A DNA stretch of 64,000 bases from Methylococcales bacterium (GCA_028714175.1 JAQTMV010000003.1:1-64000), one strand, 5' to 3'; positions 48,254-58,492 are shown, numbered from the stretch's first letter. The notes: generated from the letters alone by a model not told the origin. Numbers and translations are program-made.

Positions 48254-50289
48254 TAAGTGATGCCGTTATGTCTTAAGAGCGCGTCAATTGTCGGTTTACG
48301 GCCGCGAAACTTGACAAACAAGTCCATTGCATCCTGACTGCCGCCTTGTTCAAGAATATTCGTCAAAAACGCTTTACCGGTTTCCCGGTCAAAAATGCCT
48401 TTTTCTTCAAATAAGGAAAAAGCGTCACTGGACAAGACTTCCGCCCATTTGTAGCTGTAATACCCGGCCGCATACCCGCCGGCAAAAATATGTGAAAAAC
48501 TATGGGCAAAGCGGTTGAATTTGGGCGGTTGAACAACGGCAACCTGGGCTCTGACCTGCTCCAGAATTTCATAGATGCGACTGCCTTTTTCTGAATCATA
48601 ATCCTGATGAATTCTAAAATCAAACAGGCTGAATTCCAGTTGTCTTACCATGATCATGCCCGCCTGAAAGTTTTTCGCAGCCAGCATTTTGTTGAATAGT
48701 GCGTCGGGTAGTGTTTCACCGGTTTTATAATGGCCTGAAATCAGCGCTAGCGCATCCTGTTCCCAGCACCAGTTTTCCATGAATTGACTGGGCAGTTCGA
48801 CCGCATCCCATTCCACACCGTTAATGCCGGAAACGCCCAGATGGTCAACCTTGGTGAGCATGTGGTGCAAGCCATGACCGAATTCATGAAAGAGCGTGAT
48901 GACCTCGTCATGCGTCAGCAAGGCAGGATCATTTCCGGTTGGCGGGGTAAAGTTGCAGGTCAGGTAAGCGACCGGGGTTTGAATGGTGTCATCGGTTTTT
49001 TTTCGGCCTACACAGTCATCCATCCAGGCGCCGCCGCGTTTTTTGGGGCGGGCATAAAGATCGGTATAAAACTGGCCGCGAAGCTGGCCGGCCTCGTCAC
49101 ATATCTGAAAAAAACGTACATCGGGATGCCAGCTGTCAAAATCATCTATCCCGCTTATACTTAATCCGTATAGTTTATCTACAATGGCAAACAGGCCAGG
49201 TAAAACGCGGGTGATGGGAAAATAGGCTTTAACTTCTTCCTGTGAAAGCTGGTAATAATGCTGGCGCATTTTCTCCGAGTAATAGCCCAAATCCCAGGAT
49301 TGAAGATCACTAATACCGTAGTGTTGTTGGGCAAAATCGCGCAGCTCTGCCAAATCCTTGCGGGCATGCCGCCAGGATCTGTCGGCTAAATCTTCCAGAA
49401 AATGCATGACATCATCGGGCTTGTTGGCCATTTTGGTAGCAAGGGACAGCTCAGCGTAATTGTTGAAATTTAATAGCTGGGCTTTTTCATGGCGTAAGGC
49501 GAGGATTTGTTCCATGATTAGACTGTTATCCCACTGGCCTGCCTGGGGGCCTTGATCTGAAGCGCGGGTTGAAAAGGCTTCATAGTGTTCGCGGCGCAAT
49601 GCCCCGTCATCGGCGTAAGTCATTACGGCGTGATAGGATGGAAACTGCAGCGTAATCATCCATCCGTCTTTACCCTGGCTTTCCGCCGTTTGTCTGGCCT
49701 GAGCCAGCGCGGATTCCGGCAATCCTGCCAAATCCAGCACATTGCTGAAGTGTTTTGTCCAGGCATGGGTCGCATCCAGCAGATTTTCTTCATACTTGCT
49801 GCAAAGACTGGATAGTTGCTGGCTGATTTCCTTGTAACGCTGTTTTTTCTCATTATCCAGATCAACACCCGATAATTTGAAGTCTCTTAAGGCGTTATGG
49901 ATAATTTTATGTTGAGCAGCATCCAGTGTTGCAAATTCATCACTCTTGGCGATACTTTGATAGGCTTTGAACAGTTGTTCGTTTTGACCCATTTCAGTGG
50001 CGTATGCACTGAGTTTAGGGAGACATGCATTATAGGCAGCTCGTAACTCATCGCTGTTAACCACGGAATTGAGATGACTGACCGGAGACCAGGCTTTATT
50101 AAGCCTGTCTTCAGCATTCTCCAGCGGTTCAATCAGATTTTCCCATGTGTATTCTGTATTTGTGAGCAGTTGCTGTTCGACAACGGCGCGCGCTTCATCT
50201 AATAGCTGAGTGATAGCGGGTTCAACATGCTCCGGCTTTATTTGTGAAAACAAGGGTAGCTTGGCGTTGCTCAATAAGGAATTGGTCAT
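48253..50289 (-). CDS. prlC: Oligopeptidase A (M3 metallopeptidase)
   Basis: A 678-residue cytoplasmic zinc peptidase that degrades short peptides, including cleaved signal peptides. The HEFGH zinc motif is in [17 protein letters not shown], followed by [20 protein letters not shown]. The start [22 protein letters not shown] agrees with E. coli OpdA; six codons further upstream another ATG exists. It has the family's usual length. Confidence 0.95.
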   Translation of the reverse strand: MTNSLLSNAKLPLFSQIKPEHVEPAITQLLDEARAVVEQQLLTNTEYTWENLIEPLENAEDRLNKAWSPVSHLNSVVNSDELRAAYNACLPKLSAYATEMGQNEQLFKAYQSIAKSDEFATLDAAQHKIIHNALRDFKLSGVDLDNEKKQRYKEISQQLSSLCSKYEENLLDATHAWTKHFSNVLDLAGLPESALAQARQTAESQGKDGWMITLQFPSYHAVMTYADDGALRREHYEAFSTRASDQGPQAGQWDNSLIMEQILALRHEKAQLLNFNNYAELSLATKMANKPDDVMHFLEDLADRSWRHARKDLAELRDFAQQHYGISDLQSWDLGYYSEKMRQHYYQLSQEEVKAYFPITRVLPGLFAIVDKLYGLSISGIDDFDSWHPDVRFFQICDEAGQLRGQFYTDLYARPKKRGGAWMDDCVGRKKTDDTIQTPVAYLTCNFTPPTGNDPALLTHDEVITLFHEFGHGLHHMLTKVDHLGVSGINGVEWDAVELPSQFMENWCWEQDALALISGHYKTGETLPDALFNKMLAAKNFQAGMIMVRQLEFSLFDFRIHQDYDSEKGSRIYEILEQVRAQVAVVQPPKFNRFAHSFSHIFAGGYAAGYYSYKWAEVLSSDAFSLFEEKGIFDRETGKAFLTNILEQGGSQDAMDLFVKFRGRKPTIDALLRHNGIT

Positions 50290-50369
50290 AGTGTTATCAG
50301 GATTCATGGCTGCTTTGCTGTGTTTTATAACACAAAGGAAGGATTTTGTGACGAAGTCGAATGTATAAT

Positions 50370-50843
50370 TTAGTCTTGATTTGTTGCCCTGTCTTCAAAA
50401 AATATAGCTGTTTTGGATAAATGGTCATGCCAGCTGCGTTTGTTTTTGTCGATAAAGATCCACAAGAAGCCAAGTCCGCAAAAGACCAAGGAGACTATAG
50501 CGGTAGCAAAGCGTAACAAGGCTTGTGTCCAGCTGATGGGTTTTTGCTCAAGGGTAAGCACTTTTATTTTCCATGCGCGTAAACCTAATGTTTGTCCGCC
50601 ATGCGTCCAGAACCAGCCGTAAAAAAAGAAGCTGATTATCGTCAAATAAACGCGGTAAATCAAGGTTTGCTGGGTGGTGACCGCTTCACCTGCCGTGAAC
50701 GGAAGTAACAGGGCAGTTGCGAAAAATAACAGGGCGATTAACAGGAAAAAATCATAAATTTGTGCTGCCAGACGGCGTAAAAAACCAGGTGTGGACTTTA
50801 TATCATGGCCTGGTTTTAGCAATTTATTGGTTTTCAGAGACAA
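50370..50843 (-). CDS. RDD-family membrane protein
   Basis: A 157-residue membrane protein with the RDD layout: FLRRLAAQIYDFFLLIALLFFAT (helix 1, with Arg and Asp), a second helix near QTLIYRVYLTIISFFFYGWFW, and QALLRFATAIVSLVFCGLGFLWIF. The R-D pair keeps the family pattern. Function unknown. The start is TTG at 50843, since no ATG is available. It lies 2 bp from the stop of the small upstream membrane ORF, which suggests coupling. Confidence 0.8.
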   Translation of the reverse strand: MSLKTNKLLKPGHDIKSTPGFLRRLAAQIYDFFLLIALLFFATALLLPFTAGEAVTTQQTLIYRVYLTIISFFFYGWFWTHGGQTLGLRAWKIKVLTLEQKPISWTQALLRFATAIVSLVFCGLGFLWIFIDKNKRSWHDHLSKTAIFFEDRATNQD

Positions 50844-51023
50844 TCAAACTTTGAATAAAGCCAATTTTTGACCAAAATACATGCACATCACCATCAGTCC
50901 TCCCAGCATGATCAGGGAAAACAGGAATGGCGGTCTATGGAACAGAAGAATACCGAAATCTGCAACAAAAAGGCTGGTTAACAGGGGGTGGTCAATGAAG
51001 CCATTAATAATCTTTTTGAACAT
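50844..51023 (-). CDS. Small membrane protein
   Basis: A 59-residue ORF beginning MFKKIINGFIDHPLLTSLFV. It has two hydrophobic stretches (residues about 14-27 and 32-50) and ends GQKLALFKV. It is directly followed by the RDD gene with a 2-bp gap. It is too short for an obvious family, and support is mainly its fit with the next gene. Confidence 0.5.
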   Translation of the reverse strand: MFKKIINGFIDHPLLTSLFVADFGILLFHRPPFLFSLIMLGGLMVMCMYFGQKLALFKV

Positions 51024-51265
51024 AACAATACCGTCAAATACGCAAATGGATGCTGCGAATGTTTATAAAATGGTTGTCTGATCTTTTAGACTGGTTAAAT
51101 GTGCAGTGCGTGCTTGTAAAAGTCAGTACAATGATTTTACTATATTCAAAAGGGTAATGTAAAAGAAAAGAAGATTGATTGTGGGATAGAATAGGGCAAA
51201 TGATAAGATTGCCATAAATAAAAAAACAAACAGGGTTAAAGGCCATTATAAACTTTTTTAAAAAA

Positions 51266-52612
51266 TTGATTACTTCAGTCAGAAATGAAACTGAACCGGT
51301 TGTAGAGCGGGCCAGAATATACTCGCGTTTGGAGCATAATATTTCACGATCCCAGATCAGTGACAATGCGCTGAAGGTTTTAAACAGGCTGCAAAAAGAG
51401 GGTTTCGATGCCTATCTTGTCGGTGGCTGTGTGCGTGATTTGTTGCTTGGTCGTGAACCCAATGATTTTGATATAGCAACCAACGCAGATCCTGAACAAG
51501 TCAAAAAAGTATTCCGCAATTGCCGCTTGATTGGGCGCAGGTTTCGTCTGGCACATGTGCATTTTGGGCGGGAAGTGATTGAAGTTGCAACTTTTCGGGG
51601 TGCGGGGGAAGCTAAAAACGACAAACAAGTCCTCAATAATGAGGGACGTTTATTGCGTGATAATGTCTACGGCACAATTGAGGAAGATGTATGGCGCAGA
51701 GATTTTACCGTCAATGCGCTTTATTACAATATCAAGGACTTTTCGGTAGTGGATTATGCCGATGGTATGGCTGACCTTAAAAACGGAACACTCAGACTTA
51801 TCGGTGATCCTGAAACGCGTTTCCGTGAAGATCCCGTGCGCATGCTCCGGGCAGTCCGTTTTGCTGTCAAACTTGGATTCAAGCTGCATCCTGATTGTGA
51901 AAAATCAATGCACAATGCCGCTGAGTTGTTATCCAGCATACCGGCTGCCCGGCTTTATGATGAAGTTCTAAAATTATTTTTATCCGGCTACGCCCTGCAA
52001 TCGTTTGAAATGCTGCGGCATTATGGGCTTTTCCAGGTGCTGTTTCCGGCCACAGAAAGCAGCCTGGCTGTTGAAGAAAGCGGATTCCCCCGATTACTGC
52101 TGATTAAAGCCCTGGAAAATTCAGACAGTAGAATAGCTGAGGGTAAAACCGTTACCGCTTATTTTTTATTTGCGGCATTTTTATGGGAACCAGTACAGAT
52201 TTGTGCTAAAGACAAGATGGCACATGGAATTGCTGAATTCGTGGCTTACCAGGATGCAGCCAATGAAGTTATTGCCAGACAGATTAAAAGTACCTCTTTG
52301 CCTCGTCATATCACGATGGCTATGCGCGAGGTCTGGAGTTTGCAACCCAAATTTAATGTCCGCTACGGTACCAGGCCCAGCCGTTTGATTGCTCATCCGC
52401 GTTTTAGGGCGGGTTATGATTTTCTGTTATTGCGTTCCGAGACCGGTGGCGCTGACCCTGAATTAGCGCAGTGGTGGGCCAAATATCAGGAGGCCAGTGC
52501 AGCCGAACAAAGAAAAATGACGCAACCTCCGCGCAAAGCCCAAAATAACAAGTCAGGGCGTAAAAAGGCCTATCGTAAAAAGGTTAGCGATGATGCGACT
52601 GGAACAGATTAA
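51266..52612 (+). CDS. pcnB: Poly(A) polymerase I
   Basis: A 448-residue (from TTG) nucleotidyltransferase that adds poly(A) tails and promotes RNA decay. The catalytic head has AYLVGGCVRDLLLGREPNDFDIAT, with both Asp residues, and DVWRRDFTVNALYYN. Downstream lie FREDPVRMLRAVRFA and a basic C-terminal tail (NNKSGRKKAYRKKV). There is no ATG or GTG between the in-frame stop at 51215-51217 and the conserved region. Possible starts are ATT at 51245 (AGGG 9 bases upstream) or TTG at 51266. E. coli pcnB is a known AUU-start gene. folK follows. Confidence 0.92.
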   Translation: MITSVRNETEPVVERARIYSRLEHNISRSQISDNALKVLNRLQKEGFDAYLVGGCVRDLLLGREPNDFDIATNADPEQVKKVFRNCRLIGRRFRLAHVHFGREVIEVATFRGAGEAKNDKQVLNNEGRLLRDNVYGTIEEDVWRRDFTVNALYYNIKDFSVVDYADGMADLKNGTLRLIGDPETRFREDPVRMLRAVRFAVKLGFKLHPDCEKSMHNAAELLSSIPAARLYDEVLKLFLSGYALQSFEMLRHYGLFQVLFPATESSLAVEESGFPRLLLIKALENSDSRIAEGKTVTAYFLFAAFLWEPVQICAKDKMAHGIAEFVAYQDAANEVIARQIKSTSLPRHITMAMREVWSLQPKFNVRYGTRPSRLIAHPRFRAGYDFLLLRSETGGADPELAQWWAKYQEASAAEQRKMTQPPRKAQNNKSGRKKAYRKKVSDDATGTD

Positions 52613-52678
52613 GACGGAATGCGAAAGTGTTTGTTTTAATGCAATCGCCTTGCTTCCTTCGCCTATTTTGAATCAACT

Positions 52679-53182
52679 ATGGATCATTTGAAAATTGCCC
52701 CAATCATTGCTTATATAGGCTTGGGCAGCAATCTTGCAGCGCCCGTCGCACAAATCCAATCGGCACGTACTGCAATAGCCGCACAGGCCGGCGTGCAGGA
52801 GCTGGGGTTTTCCAGCCTGTACCGGAGTGCACCTATGGGTCCGCAGGATCAGCCCGACTATATTAATGCGGTTATGGCAATAGCAACGGATTTGTCGCCG
52901 ATGGCTTTGTTGCGATGTCTGCAAGGCATCGAAAACAATCATGGGCGGGTAAGAACAGGTGAACAATGGGGGCCGAGAACACTGGATTTGGATGTCTTGA
53001 TATATGGCGATCAGAAGCTTGACCTGCCTGATTTAACCGTGCCCCATAAAGGCTTGGCCGAAAGATCTTTTGTTTTATACCCTCTGTTTGAAATTGCGCC
53101 TCGACTCGTTGTGCCTGGCAAGGGCCCCATTGCCGATCTGGTTGCAGCGTGTCCATTGGCTCGACTGAAACGGCTGGATTGA
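52679..53182 (+). CDS. folK: HPPK (pterin pyrophosphokinase)
   Basis: A 167-residue enzyme that activates 6-hydroxymethyl-dihydropterin with ATP in folate synthesis. Motifs include IAYIGLGSNLAAPVAQIQSA, SSLYRSAPMGPQDQPDYINAV and the signature RTGEQWGPRTLDLDVLIYGD. The first ATG is at 52679. It belongs to the pcnB-folK-panB-panC cluster common in gammaproteobacteria. Confidence 0.96.
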   Translation: MDHLKIAPIIAYIGLGSNLAAPVAQIQSARTAIAAQAGVQELGFSSLYRSAPMGPQDQPDYINAVMAIATDLSPMALLRCLQGIENNHGRVRTGEQWGPRTLDLDVLIYGDQKLDLPDLTVPHKGLAERSFVLYPLFEIAPRLVVPGKGPIADLVAACPLARLKRLD

Positions 53183-53183
53183 T

Positions 53184-53999
53184 ATGAGCCCGGATATTTG
53201 CGATTCCACAGTAAAGCCGTTGACAGTTAATGACCTGGCTTCAATGAAAAAGCGCGGCGAAAAAATCAGCTGTTTAACCGCTTACGATGCCAGTTTCAGC
53301 GCGTTAATCGATAAGGCAGGCATTGATATGTTGCTGGTCGGGGATTCTCTGGGGATGGTTGTTCAGGGTCATAAGACAACCCTCCCCGTTACGGTCAATG
53401 ACATGGTTTATCATACCCGGTGCGTCAGCAAAGCGCGGAGACGGGCGTTTGTCATCGCCGATTTGCCGTTTATGAGCTACGCAACGCCAGAAGCTGCCGC
53501 CAAGAATGCCGCCAAGTTAATGCAGATCGGCGGTGCACAAATGGTAAAATTGGAAGGCGCTCATGCCGATATTATCAGTTTTCTTGTCGATCAGGGTATT
53601 CCCGTCTGTGGACATTTAGGGTTGTTACCGCAATCAATTAATCAATTGGGCAGTTATAAGGTTCAGGGCAAAGAACCAGCTGCGGCGGAAAAAATAATTG
53701 CCGATGCTCATCAGCTGCAACAATCGGGGGCAGGGCTGTTAGTATTGGAGTGTGTTCCTGCTGCGCTCGCCAAGGAAATCAGCGTTCAGCTGGCAATTCC
53801 TGTTATCGGTATTGGCGCGGGTGTCGATTGTGATGGACAGGTTCTGGTACTTTATGACATGCTTAATATCGGCATAGTCAAGCGCCCCCGTTTTACCAGG
53901 AATTTCATGCAGGATGCCGCAACTATTGAAGACGCAATTCATGCTTATCATCAGGCCGTCAAGCAGGCACAGTTTCCAACTCCTGCACAGAGCTTTTAA
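53184..53999 (+). CDS. panB: Ketopantoate hydroxymethyltransferase
   Basis: A 271-residue enzyme that adds a hydroxymethyl group to 2-oxoisovalerate, the first pantothenate step. It has the Mg-binding LVGDSLGMVVQGHKTTLPVT, FVIADLPFMSY, and VKLEGAHADI. It starts 1 bp after folK and is followed 5 bp later by panC. Confidence 0.97.
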   Translation: MSPDICDSTVKPLTVNDLASMKKRGEKISCLTAYDASFSALIDKAGIDMLLVGDSLGMVVQGHKTTLPVTVNDMVYHTRCVSKARRRAFVIADLPFMSYATPEAAAKNAAKLMQIGGAQMVKLEGAHADIISFLVDQGIPVCGHLGLLPQSINQLGSYKVQGKEPAAAEKIIADAHQLQQSGAGLLVLECVPAALAKEISVQLAIPVIGIGAGVDCDGQVLVLYDMLNIGIVKRPRFTRNFMQDAATIEDAIHAYHQAVKQAQFPTPAQSF

Positions 54000-54004
54000 A
54001 TCGA

Positions 54005-54847
54005 ATGCAAATCGTTAATACAGTGTCAGAATTGCGCGAGGTCATTAGAACATGGCGTTTAGCGGGTGAAAACGTTGCTTTTGTGCCGACCATGGGTAAT
54101 TTGCACGCCGGGCATCTGCAATTGGTCAATGAGGCGAAAAAAACAGCAGATCGCGTCATTGTAAGCATCTTCGTCAATCCTGCTCAATTCGGGATCGGGG
54201 AAGATTTCGAGGTTTATCCGCGTACCGAACGTGAAGACCGGGAAATACTTGATGCCGCTAACACGGATTTGTTATTTTTACCCGCTGTTGGAGAAATTTA
54301 CGCGCCTGATGCGAAAACGGTGGTTACCGTAACGGAGTTGTCTGATTTGTATTGCGGCGCGTCCAGACCCGGGCATTTTAGCGGCGTTGCAACAGTAGTT
54401 TGTAAATTATTTAATATAGTGCAACCGGATGCCGCTTTATTTGGTCTAAAAGATTTTCAACAGTTGGTAGTAATTCGAACGATGGTCAGGGATTTGAATA
54501 TACCTGTTGAAATAATAGGTGTGGATACGGTCAGAGAGTCTAATGGTTTGGCCATGAGTTCGAGGAATGGTTATTTGACGGGCGCTGAAAAGAGTGTGGC
54601 GCCCAAGTTGTATCAGTCCTTATGTGTAGCGCGTGATGCAGTCCTGGCGGGCGGTCAGTCCTATGCGGACATAGAGCAACAGGCAATATTGTTTTTACAA
54701 AAAGAAGGCTTTCAGCCGGATTATTTTTGCGTGTGCCGTAGTAATGATTTAATAAAGGCAACTGTAGAGGATGCGGATTTAGTTTTATTGGCGGCGGCGA
54801 AGCTGGGCAAAACCCGCTTGATTGATAATATTTATTTTTCCAGATAA
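54005..54847 (+). CDS. panC: Pantothenate synthetase
   Basis: A 280-residue ligase joining pantoate and beta-alanine. The nucleotide-binding HxGH is in VPTMGNLHAGHLQLV, and the KMSKS-type region is in MSSRNGYLTGAEK. FVNPAQFG and DFQQLVVI also match the family. It is adjacent to panB, with panD following. Confidence 0.97.
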   Translation: MQIVNTVSELREVIRTWRLAGENVAFVPTMGNLHAGHLQLVNEAKKTADRVIVSIFVNPAQFGIGEDFEVYPRTEREDREILDAANTDLLFLPAVGEIYAPDAKTVVTVTELSDLYCGASRPGHFSGVATVVCKLFNIVQPDAALFGLKDFQQLVVIRTMVRDLNIPVEIIGVDTVRESNGLAMSSRNGYLTGAEKSVAPKLYQSLCVARDAVLAGGQSYADIEQQAILFLQKEGFQPDYFCVCRSNDLIKATVEDADLVLLAAAKLGKTRLIDNIYFSR

Positions 54848-55011
54848 GCAAAACTTAAGGAAAGAAGTATAAGGTTCAGGGTGCAAGAAACGCAGCGATT
54901 GCGCTCAGAATCTGTTCATAAACAAGTTAATGCCGGAGATGTAAAAAGTTGATGGACTGCTGCAATTAATGGATAATGTCCAGTTTTTAAACGTATTTAC
55001 AGTGTTTTATT

Positions 55012-55392
55012 ATGCAAATTACGATGCTTAAAGCGAAGTTACACCGAGCCATAGTGACTCGTTCAGAATTGGGCTATGAGGGTTCTTGCGCAATTGACAG
55101 CACTATTCTTGATCTATCAGGCATTAAAGAATACGAGCAGATTCAGATTTATAATATCAACAACGGTGCGCGTTTTACAACTTATGCTATTCGTGCGGAA
55201 GCCGGTTCCGGTATTTTCTCCGTAAACGGTGCAGCGGCACGTCTGGCGTGTCCGGGCGATCTGATTATTGTTTGCACCTATATTATTTTAGATCAAAAAG
55301 AGGCAGAAAGCCACAAGCCTACGCTGGTTTATTTCAATGAAAAGAACGAAGTATTGCGTTCCGCTTCCTCCATTCCCGTTCAGGCCGCTTGA
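55012..55392 (+). CDS. panD: Aspartate 1-decarboxylase precursor
   Basis: A 126-residue pro-enzyme that makes beta-alanine. The self-cleavage site is Gly-Ser in YEGSCAIDS, which yields the pyruvoyl group. [13 protein letters not shown] and [16 protein letters not shown] fit the barrel. It completes the pantothenate genes and is separated from panC by 164 bp, so it may have its own promoter. Confidence 0.95.
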   Translation: MQITMLKAKLHRAIVTRSELGYEGSCAIDSTILDLSGIKEYEQIQIYNINNGARFTTYAIRAEAGSGIFSVNGAAARLACPGDLIIVCTYIILDQKEAESHKPTLVYFNEKNEVLRSASSIPVQAA

Positions 55393-55486
55393 TTTTAATT
55401 AACCGGATGGATTAGCGTGCGGGCAATAAAAATAATTCTTATAAAATGCCGGCTCAATAGCCGGCTATCCGATTAAGCTGCGACAC

Positions 55487-55638
55487 TTGCCGAAACTTTG
55501 GGATTTAGTATACAGAAACTACCGGGTTCAGTGTCCCCGATCAATTGCAGAGAAACTTTTTGCCTCTGCCATCATCCTGGAAAAAGCAGTTACACATCAC
55601 CTTTACCTTGTTCTTGTGGTTTGTAACTGCTTTTTTTT
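55487..55638 (+). ncRNA. Candidate small RNA after panD
   Basis: A weak promoter (TTGCCG, 16-bp spacer, TATACA at 55509-55514) would start a transcript near 55521. A long perfect 13-bp stem (AAAAGCAGTTACA / TGTAACTGCTTTT) ends it and is followed by T8. The 490-bp gap otherwise has no credible gene. It could be a small RNA or simply a terminator with a larger loop. No Rfam family is recognised. Confidence 0.35.
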
Positions 55639-55893
55639 CAGCGTCACCTCGCTAACAAGATTTACCCCATCATCCGAAAATTGTTGTGCAAATACCCTAC
55701 AGATGCTTTGCGCTAAATTTTAGTGGCTATTGCGTAATATCAGTTACCAATTAATTGTTAGCCAAATCAGTCACTGAAGCGCCGATTAGATATAATGCGA
55801 TAGAGATTTACAGTTTAGCCCCTTTTCCTTGGGTAGCTAGTCGTAATACGTTCACAGTTTCTATAGTAAACAAACATATTTTTGAATAAGGGG

Positions 55894-57207
55894 ATGGCAG
55901 TGGCTGATAATAATAGCAAAATACATAAAATAGTGATTGTTGGCGGCGGTGCGGCGGGTCTTGAACTGGCTACCCGGTTAGGCCGTAAATTGGGCAAAAA
56001 AGGGCTGGCTGAAGTCACGTTGATTGATGCGACATCGACTCATATCTGGAAACCGTTGCTGCATGAAGTGGCCGCAGGGACGCTGGATGAATCCGAACAA
56101 GTTGAATATCTGCCCCAGGGGTATCGCAATCATTTCCGTTTCAGATTAGGCAAAATGGAAGGTCTGGATAGAAAGAAAAAGGAAATTTATGTCAGTCCGA
56201 CGTTGAGTGATAGCGGCGAAGAGCTTATCCCTGGACGCACTTTTGGTTATGACACCCTGGTCATGTCAGTTGGCAGCGTCAGTAATACTTTTAATATCAA
56301 GGGCGTTGCGGAACATTGCCTGTTTCTGGATACTACTGCGCAGGCTTTTAAATTTCAAAAGCAATTGTTTGAATCCTATCTGAAAAGCTATATAGGTAAA
56401 GACAGCGCTACTGTCAAGCCTTTGTCTATCGCCATTGTTGGAGCCGGGGCTACCGGTGTGGAGTTGGCAGCACAATTGCACGAAGTAACCAATGTGCTGT
56501 CGATTTATGGATTGAATGAGAAGAGCACCGTAAAACTGACAATTATTGAGGCGGCAACGCAATTGTTACCGGCTTTGCCAATCAAGTTGGCCACCGCGAC
56601 ACAGCAGCAACTCGTTAGCTTGGGCGTTGACCTTAAAATGGGCAGACGCGTCACCGAAATTACCAAAGAAGGCATCACGACCCATGACGGTGAATTCATC
56701 GAAGCCGACCTGAAAGTCTGGGCGGCGGGTATTAAGGCGCCGGATTGGATGAAAAATCTGGATGGGCTGGAAACTAATCACATCAATCAGTTGCTCGTAG
56801 ATAGTGCATTAAAAACCAATGACGGTGACATATTTGCAATGGGCGATTGCGCAGCTTGTGTTTGGCAAAATCATACCGGCAATGTCCCTCCCAGAGCGCA
56901 AGCGGCACATCAACAGGCATCAACTTTGTGCAAATCCATTGTTAATCGCTTAAACGAACGCCATCTGGTTAATTTCGTTTATCGTGATTACGGTTCACTG
57001 GTTTCACTGGGTAAATACACCACCGTCGGTAATTTGATGGGCCATTTGATGGGTACAGTGAGTATCGGCGGATTTATTGCCAAAGTGGTTTATTTATCTC
57101 TTTACAAGATGCATCAGGTCGCAATCCATGGCTATTTTAGAACGGCGATGCTGACGCTTTCCAACGCCTTTAGACGCAGTGTTTATACCAAAATAAAAAT
57201 GCACTAG
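55894..57207 (+). CDS. ndh: NDH-2-type NAD(P)H dehydrogenase
   Basis: A 437-residue FAD-dependent dehydrogenase of the NDH-2 kind, which passes electrons from NADH to quinone without pumping protons. The first dinucleotide motif is IVGGGAAGLELATRLG, the second is IVGAGATGVELAAQL, and the FAD-closing motif is DGDIFAMGDCAA. A C-terminal helix probably docks on the membrane (MHQVAIHGYF). The start is unclear: the ATG at 55894 lies directly after AAGGGG, while a GTG at 55900 has better spacing. Confidence 0.85.
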   Translation: MAVADNNSKIHKIVIVGGGAAGLELATRLGRKLGKKGLAEVTLIDATSTHIWKPLLHEVAAGTLDESEQVEYLPQGYRNHFRFRLGKMEGLDRKKKEIYVSPTLSDSGEELIPGRTFGYDTLVMSVGSVSNTFNIKGVAEHCLFLDTTAQAFKFQKQLFESYLKSYIGKDSATVKPLSIAIVGAGATGVELAAQLHEVTNVLSIYGLNEKSTVKLTIIEAATQLLPALPIKLATATQQQLVSLGVDLKMGRRVTEITKEGITTHDGEFIEADLKVWAAGIKAPDWMKNLDGLETNHINQLLVDSALKTNDGDIFAMGDCAACVWQNHTGNVPPRAQAAHQQASTLCKSIVNRLNERHLVNFVYRDYGSLVSLGKYTTVGNLMGHLMGTVSIGGFIAKVVYLSLYKMHQVAIHGYFRTAMLTLSNAFRRSVYTKIKMH

Positions 57208-57236
57208 ACCTTTTAAACCTCAAAAAGATTAAGAAT

Positions 57237-57767
57237 ATGTTTGAAATAGAATACGAGTTTGGCGAAGAAGATTTGATCCATTTTAACGAAATACAGTTCA
57301 TGAGAAATGATGAAATACAGCACAATATACAAAAAAACCGCTGGATAGTACCGGGCGTCATGGGGATTATCGGCGGTTTTTATTATTTTTATTATGGTGA
57401 TATGAAATCATCTGGCTACATCCTGGCTATGGCTATTCTGTGGGCGCTGTTGTCACCAAAAATTATGATGCTGGATTTGCGCCGGCAAATCCTTAAAAAC
57501 TATACCCATAAAGAAAAAAGCAATTTGTTCGGTACTTATACCTTGAGCATAGACCCTGCAAATCCCACTTATCTGCTGGAAAAATCGCCCAGCGGCAAAC
57601 ATAAAATGGCGTGGGCGGATTTGGTCAGAGTGGAATATGGCAAACGCTATGTTTATATCTATATTGATTTGAGCACTGCACTGGTTATTCCGGTGGATAA
57701 GGTAAAAAAGGGTAATCTTGAGCAGTTTGCTGAACAGGCGGAAAAGATGATTGAGAGGTTTGCGTAA
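57237..57767 (+). CDS. YcxB-like membrane protein
   Basis: A 176-residue protein beginning MFEIEYEFGEEDLIHFNE, with two central membrane helices (WIVPGVMGIIGGFYYFYY and YILAMAILWALLSPKI). A soluble C-terminal domain has TLSIDPANPTYLLEKS and WADLVRVEYGKRYVYIYI. The layout matches the YcxB/DUF domain family of unknown role. It is 29 bp after the dehydrogenase gene. Confidence 0.65.
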   Translation: MFEIEYEFGEEDLIHFNEIQFMRNDEIQHNIQKNRWIVPGVMGIIGGFYYFYYGDMKSSGYILAMAILWALLSPKIMMLDLRRQILKNYTHKEKSNLFGTYTLSIDPANPTYLLEKSPSGKHKMAWADLVRVEYGKRYVYIYIDLSTALVIPVDKVKKGNLEQFAEQAEKMIERFA

Positions 57768-57944
57768 CAAGGTGAAAGGTGAAAACATCGCTGGTTCTTT
57801 GCACTCGTTTCCACCCTATGGGCTGTAGTCAGGCTTTTTTGCCCACCAGAATAAGGTATAAAAGGTGGGCAGAAAAGCGTTGTCCAACACGACTCTTGCT
57901 TTAGTATAATAGTTTGGGCTAAATCAACAAAAACAGGCGAAACA

Positions 57945-58193
57945 ATGACAACACTTACATTTGACACCATTGCCCATGATGGCGTTATCGACCTACCGAT
58001 TGAACAGTACGATTTGAATGGTAAAGCAATCAAAGTCATTATTATGGATGATGCCAGCGACTACGAGGCGGTATTAGAAGATTTACAGGACATTATCGCC
58101 GCCAATGCCGTGTTGAATAGGATAAATTCAGGTCAAGAAAAAACCTACTCTATTGCTGAAATGGAGGCCAGATTGAATGCAATGGACGGTTAG
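57945..58193 (+). CDS. Antitoxin of a RelE-type pair
   Basis: An 82-residue protein with a small N-terminal DNA-binding part and a helical C-terminal toxin-wrapping tail (NRINSGQEKTYSIAEMEARLNAMDG). It overlaps the toxin gene by 17 bp, a usual antitoxin-first layout. Confidence 0.75.
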   Translation: MTTLTFDTIAHDGVIDLPIEQYDLNGKAIKVIIMDDASDYEAVLEDLQDIIAANAVLNRINSGQEKTYSIAEMEARLNAMDG

Positions 58194-58443
58194 ATTATCA
58201 GAAACCGCATTAAAAACATTGGAAAAAATCAACAAGCCGGAACAGTTACGGATCAGGCAATTTATAAAAGCCACCTTGGCAAACCTTGATAATCCGAGAG
58301 CAATGGGCAAATCATTACAGGGAAACTTGAAAGGATTATGGAGATATCGCGTTGGTGATTACCGTTTAGTCTGCCAAATATATAACAGCGAGTTAATTAT
58401 CATGGTGCTGGAGATTGGACACCGTAAGGATATTTATAAATAA
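58177..58443 (+). CDS. RelE/ParE-family toxin
   Basis: An 88-residue toxin with the family layout: LSETALKTLEKINKPEQLRIRQFI, then LKGLWRYRVGDYRLVCQI, and ending MVLEIGHRKDIYK. It would cleave mRNA at the ribosome or poison gyrase. It appears intact and follows its antitoxin. Confidence 0.85.
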   Translation: MQWTVRLSETALKTLEKINKPEQLRIRQFIKATLANLDNPRAMGKSLQGNLKGLWRYRVGDYRLVCQIYNSELIIMVLEIGHRKDIYK

Positions 58444-58492
58444 ATCATCGTAGTGTAGGCGTGGACTGAAAAAACATATTTAGGAGAACATC

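Noticed and set aside
55447-55466. GCCGGCT/AGCCGGC hairpin after panD as a terminator
   Set aside because: No T-run follows the stem, so it is not a standard Rho-independent terminator.
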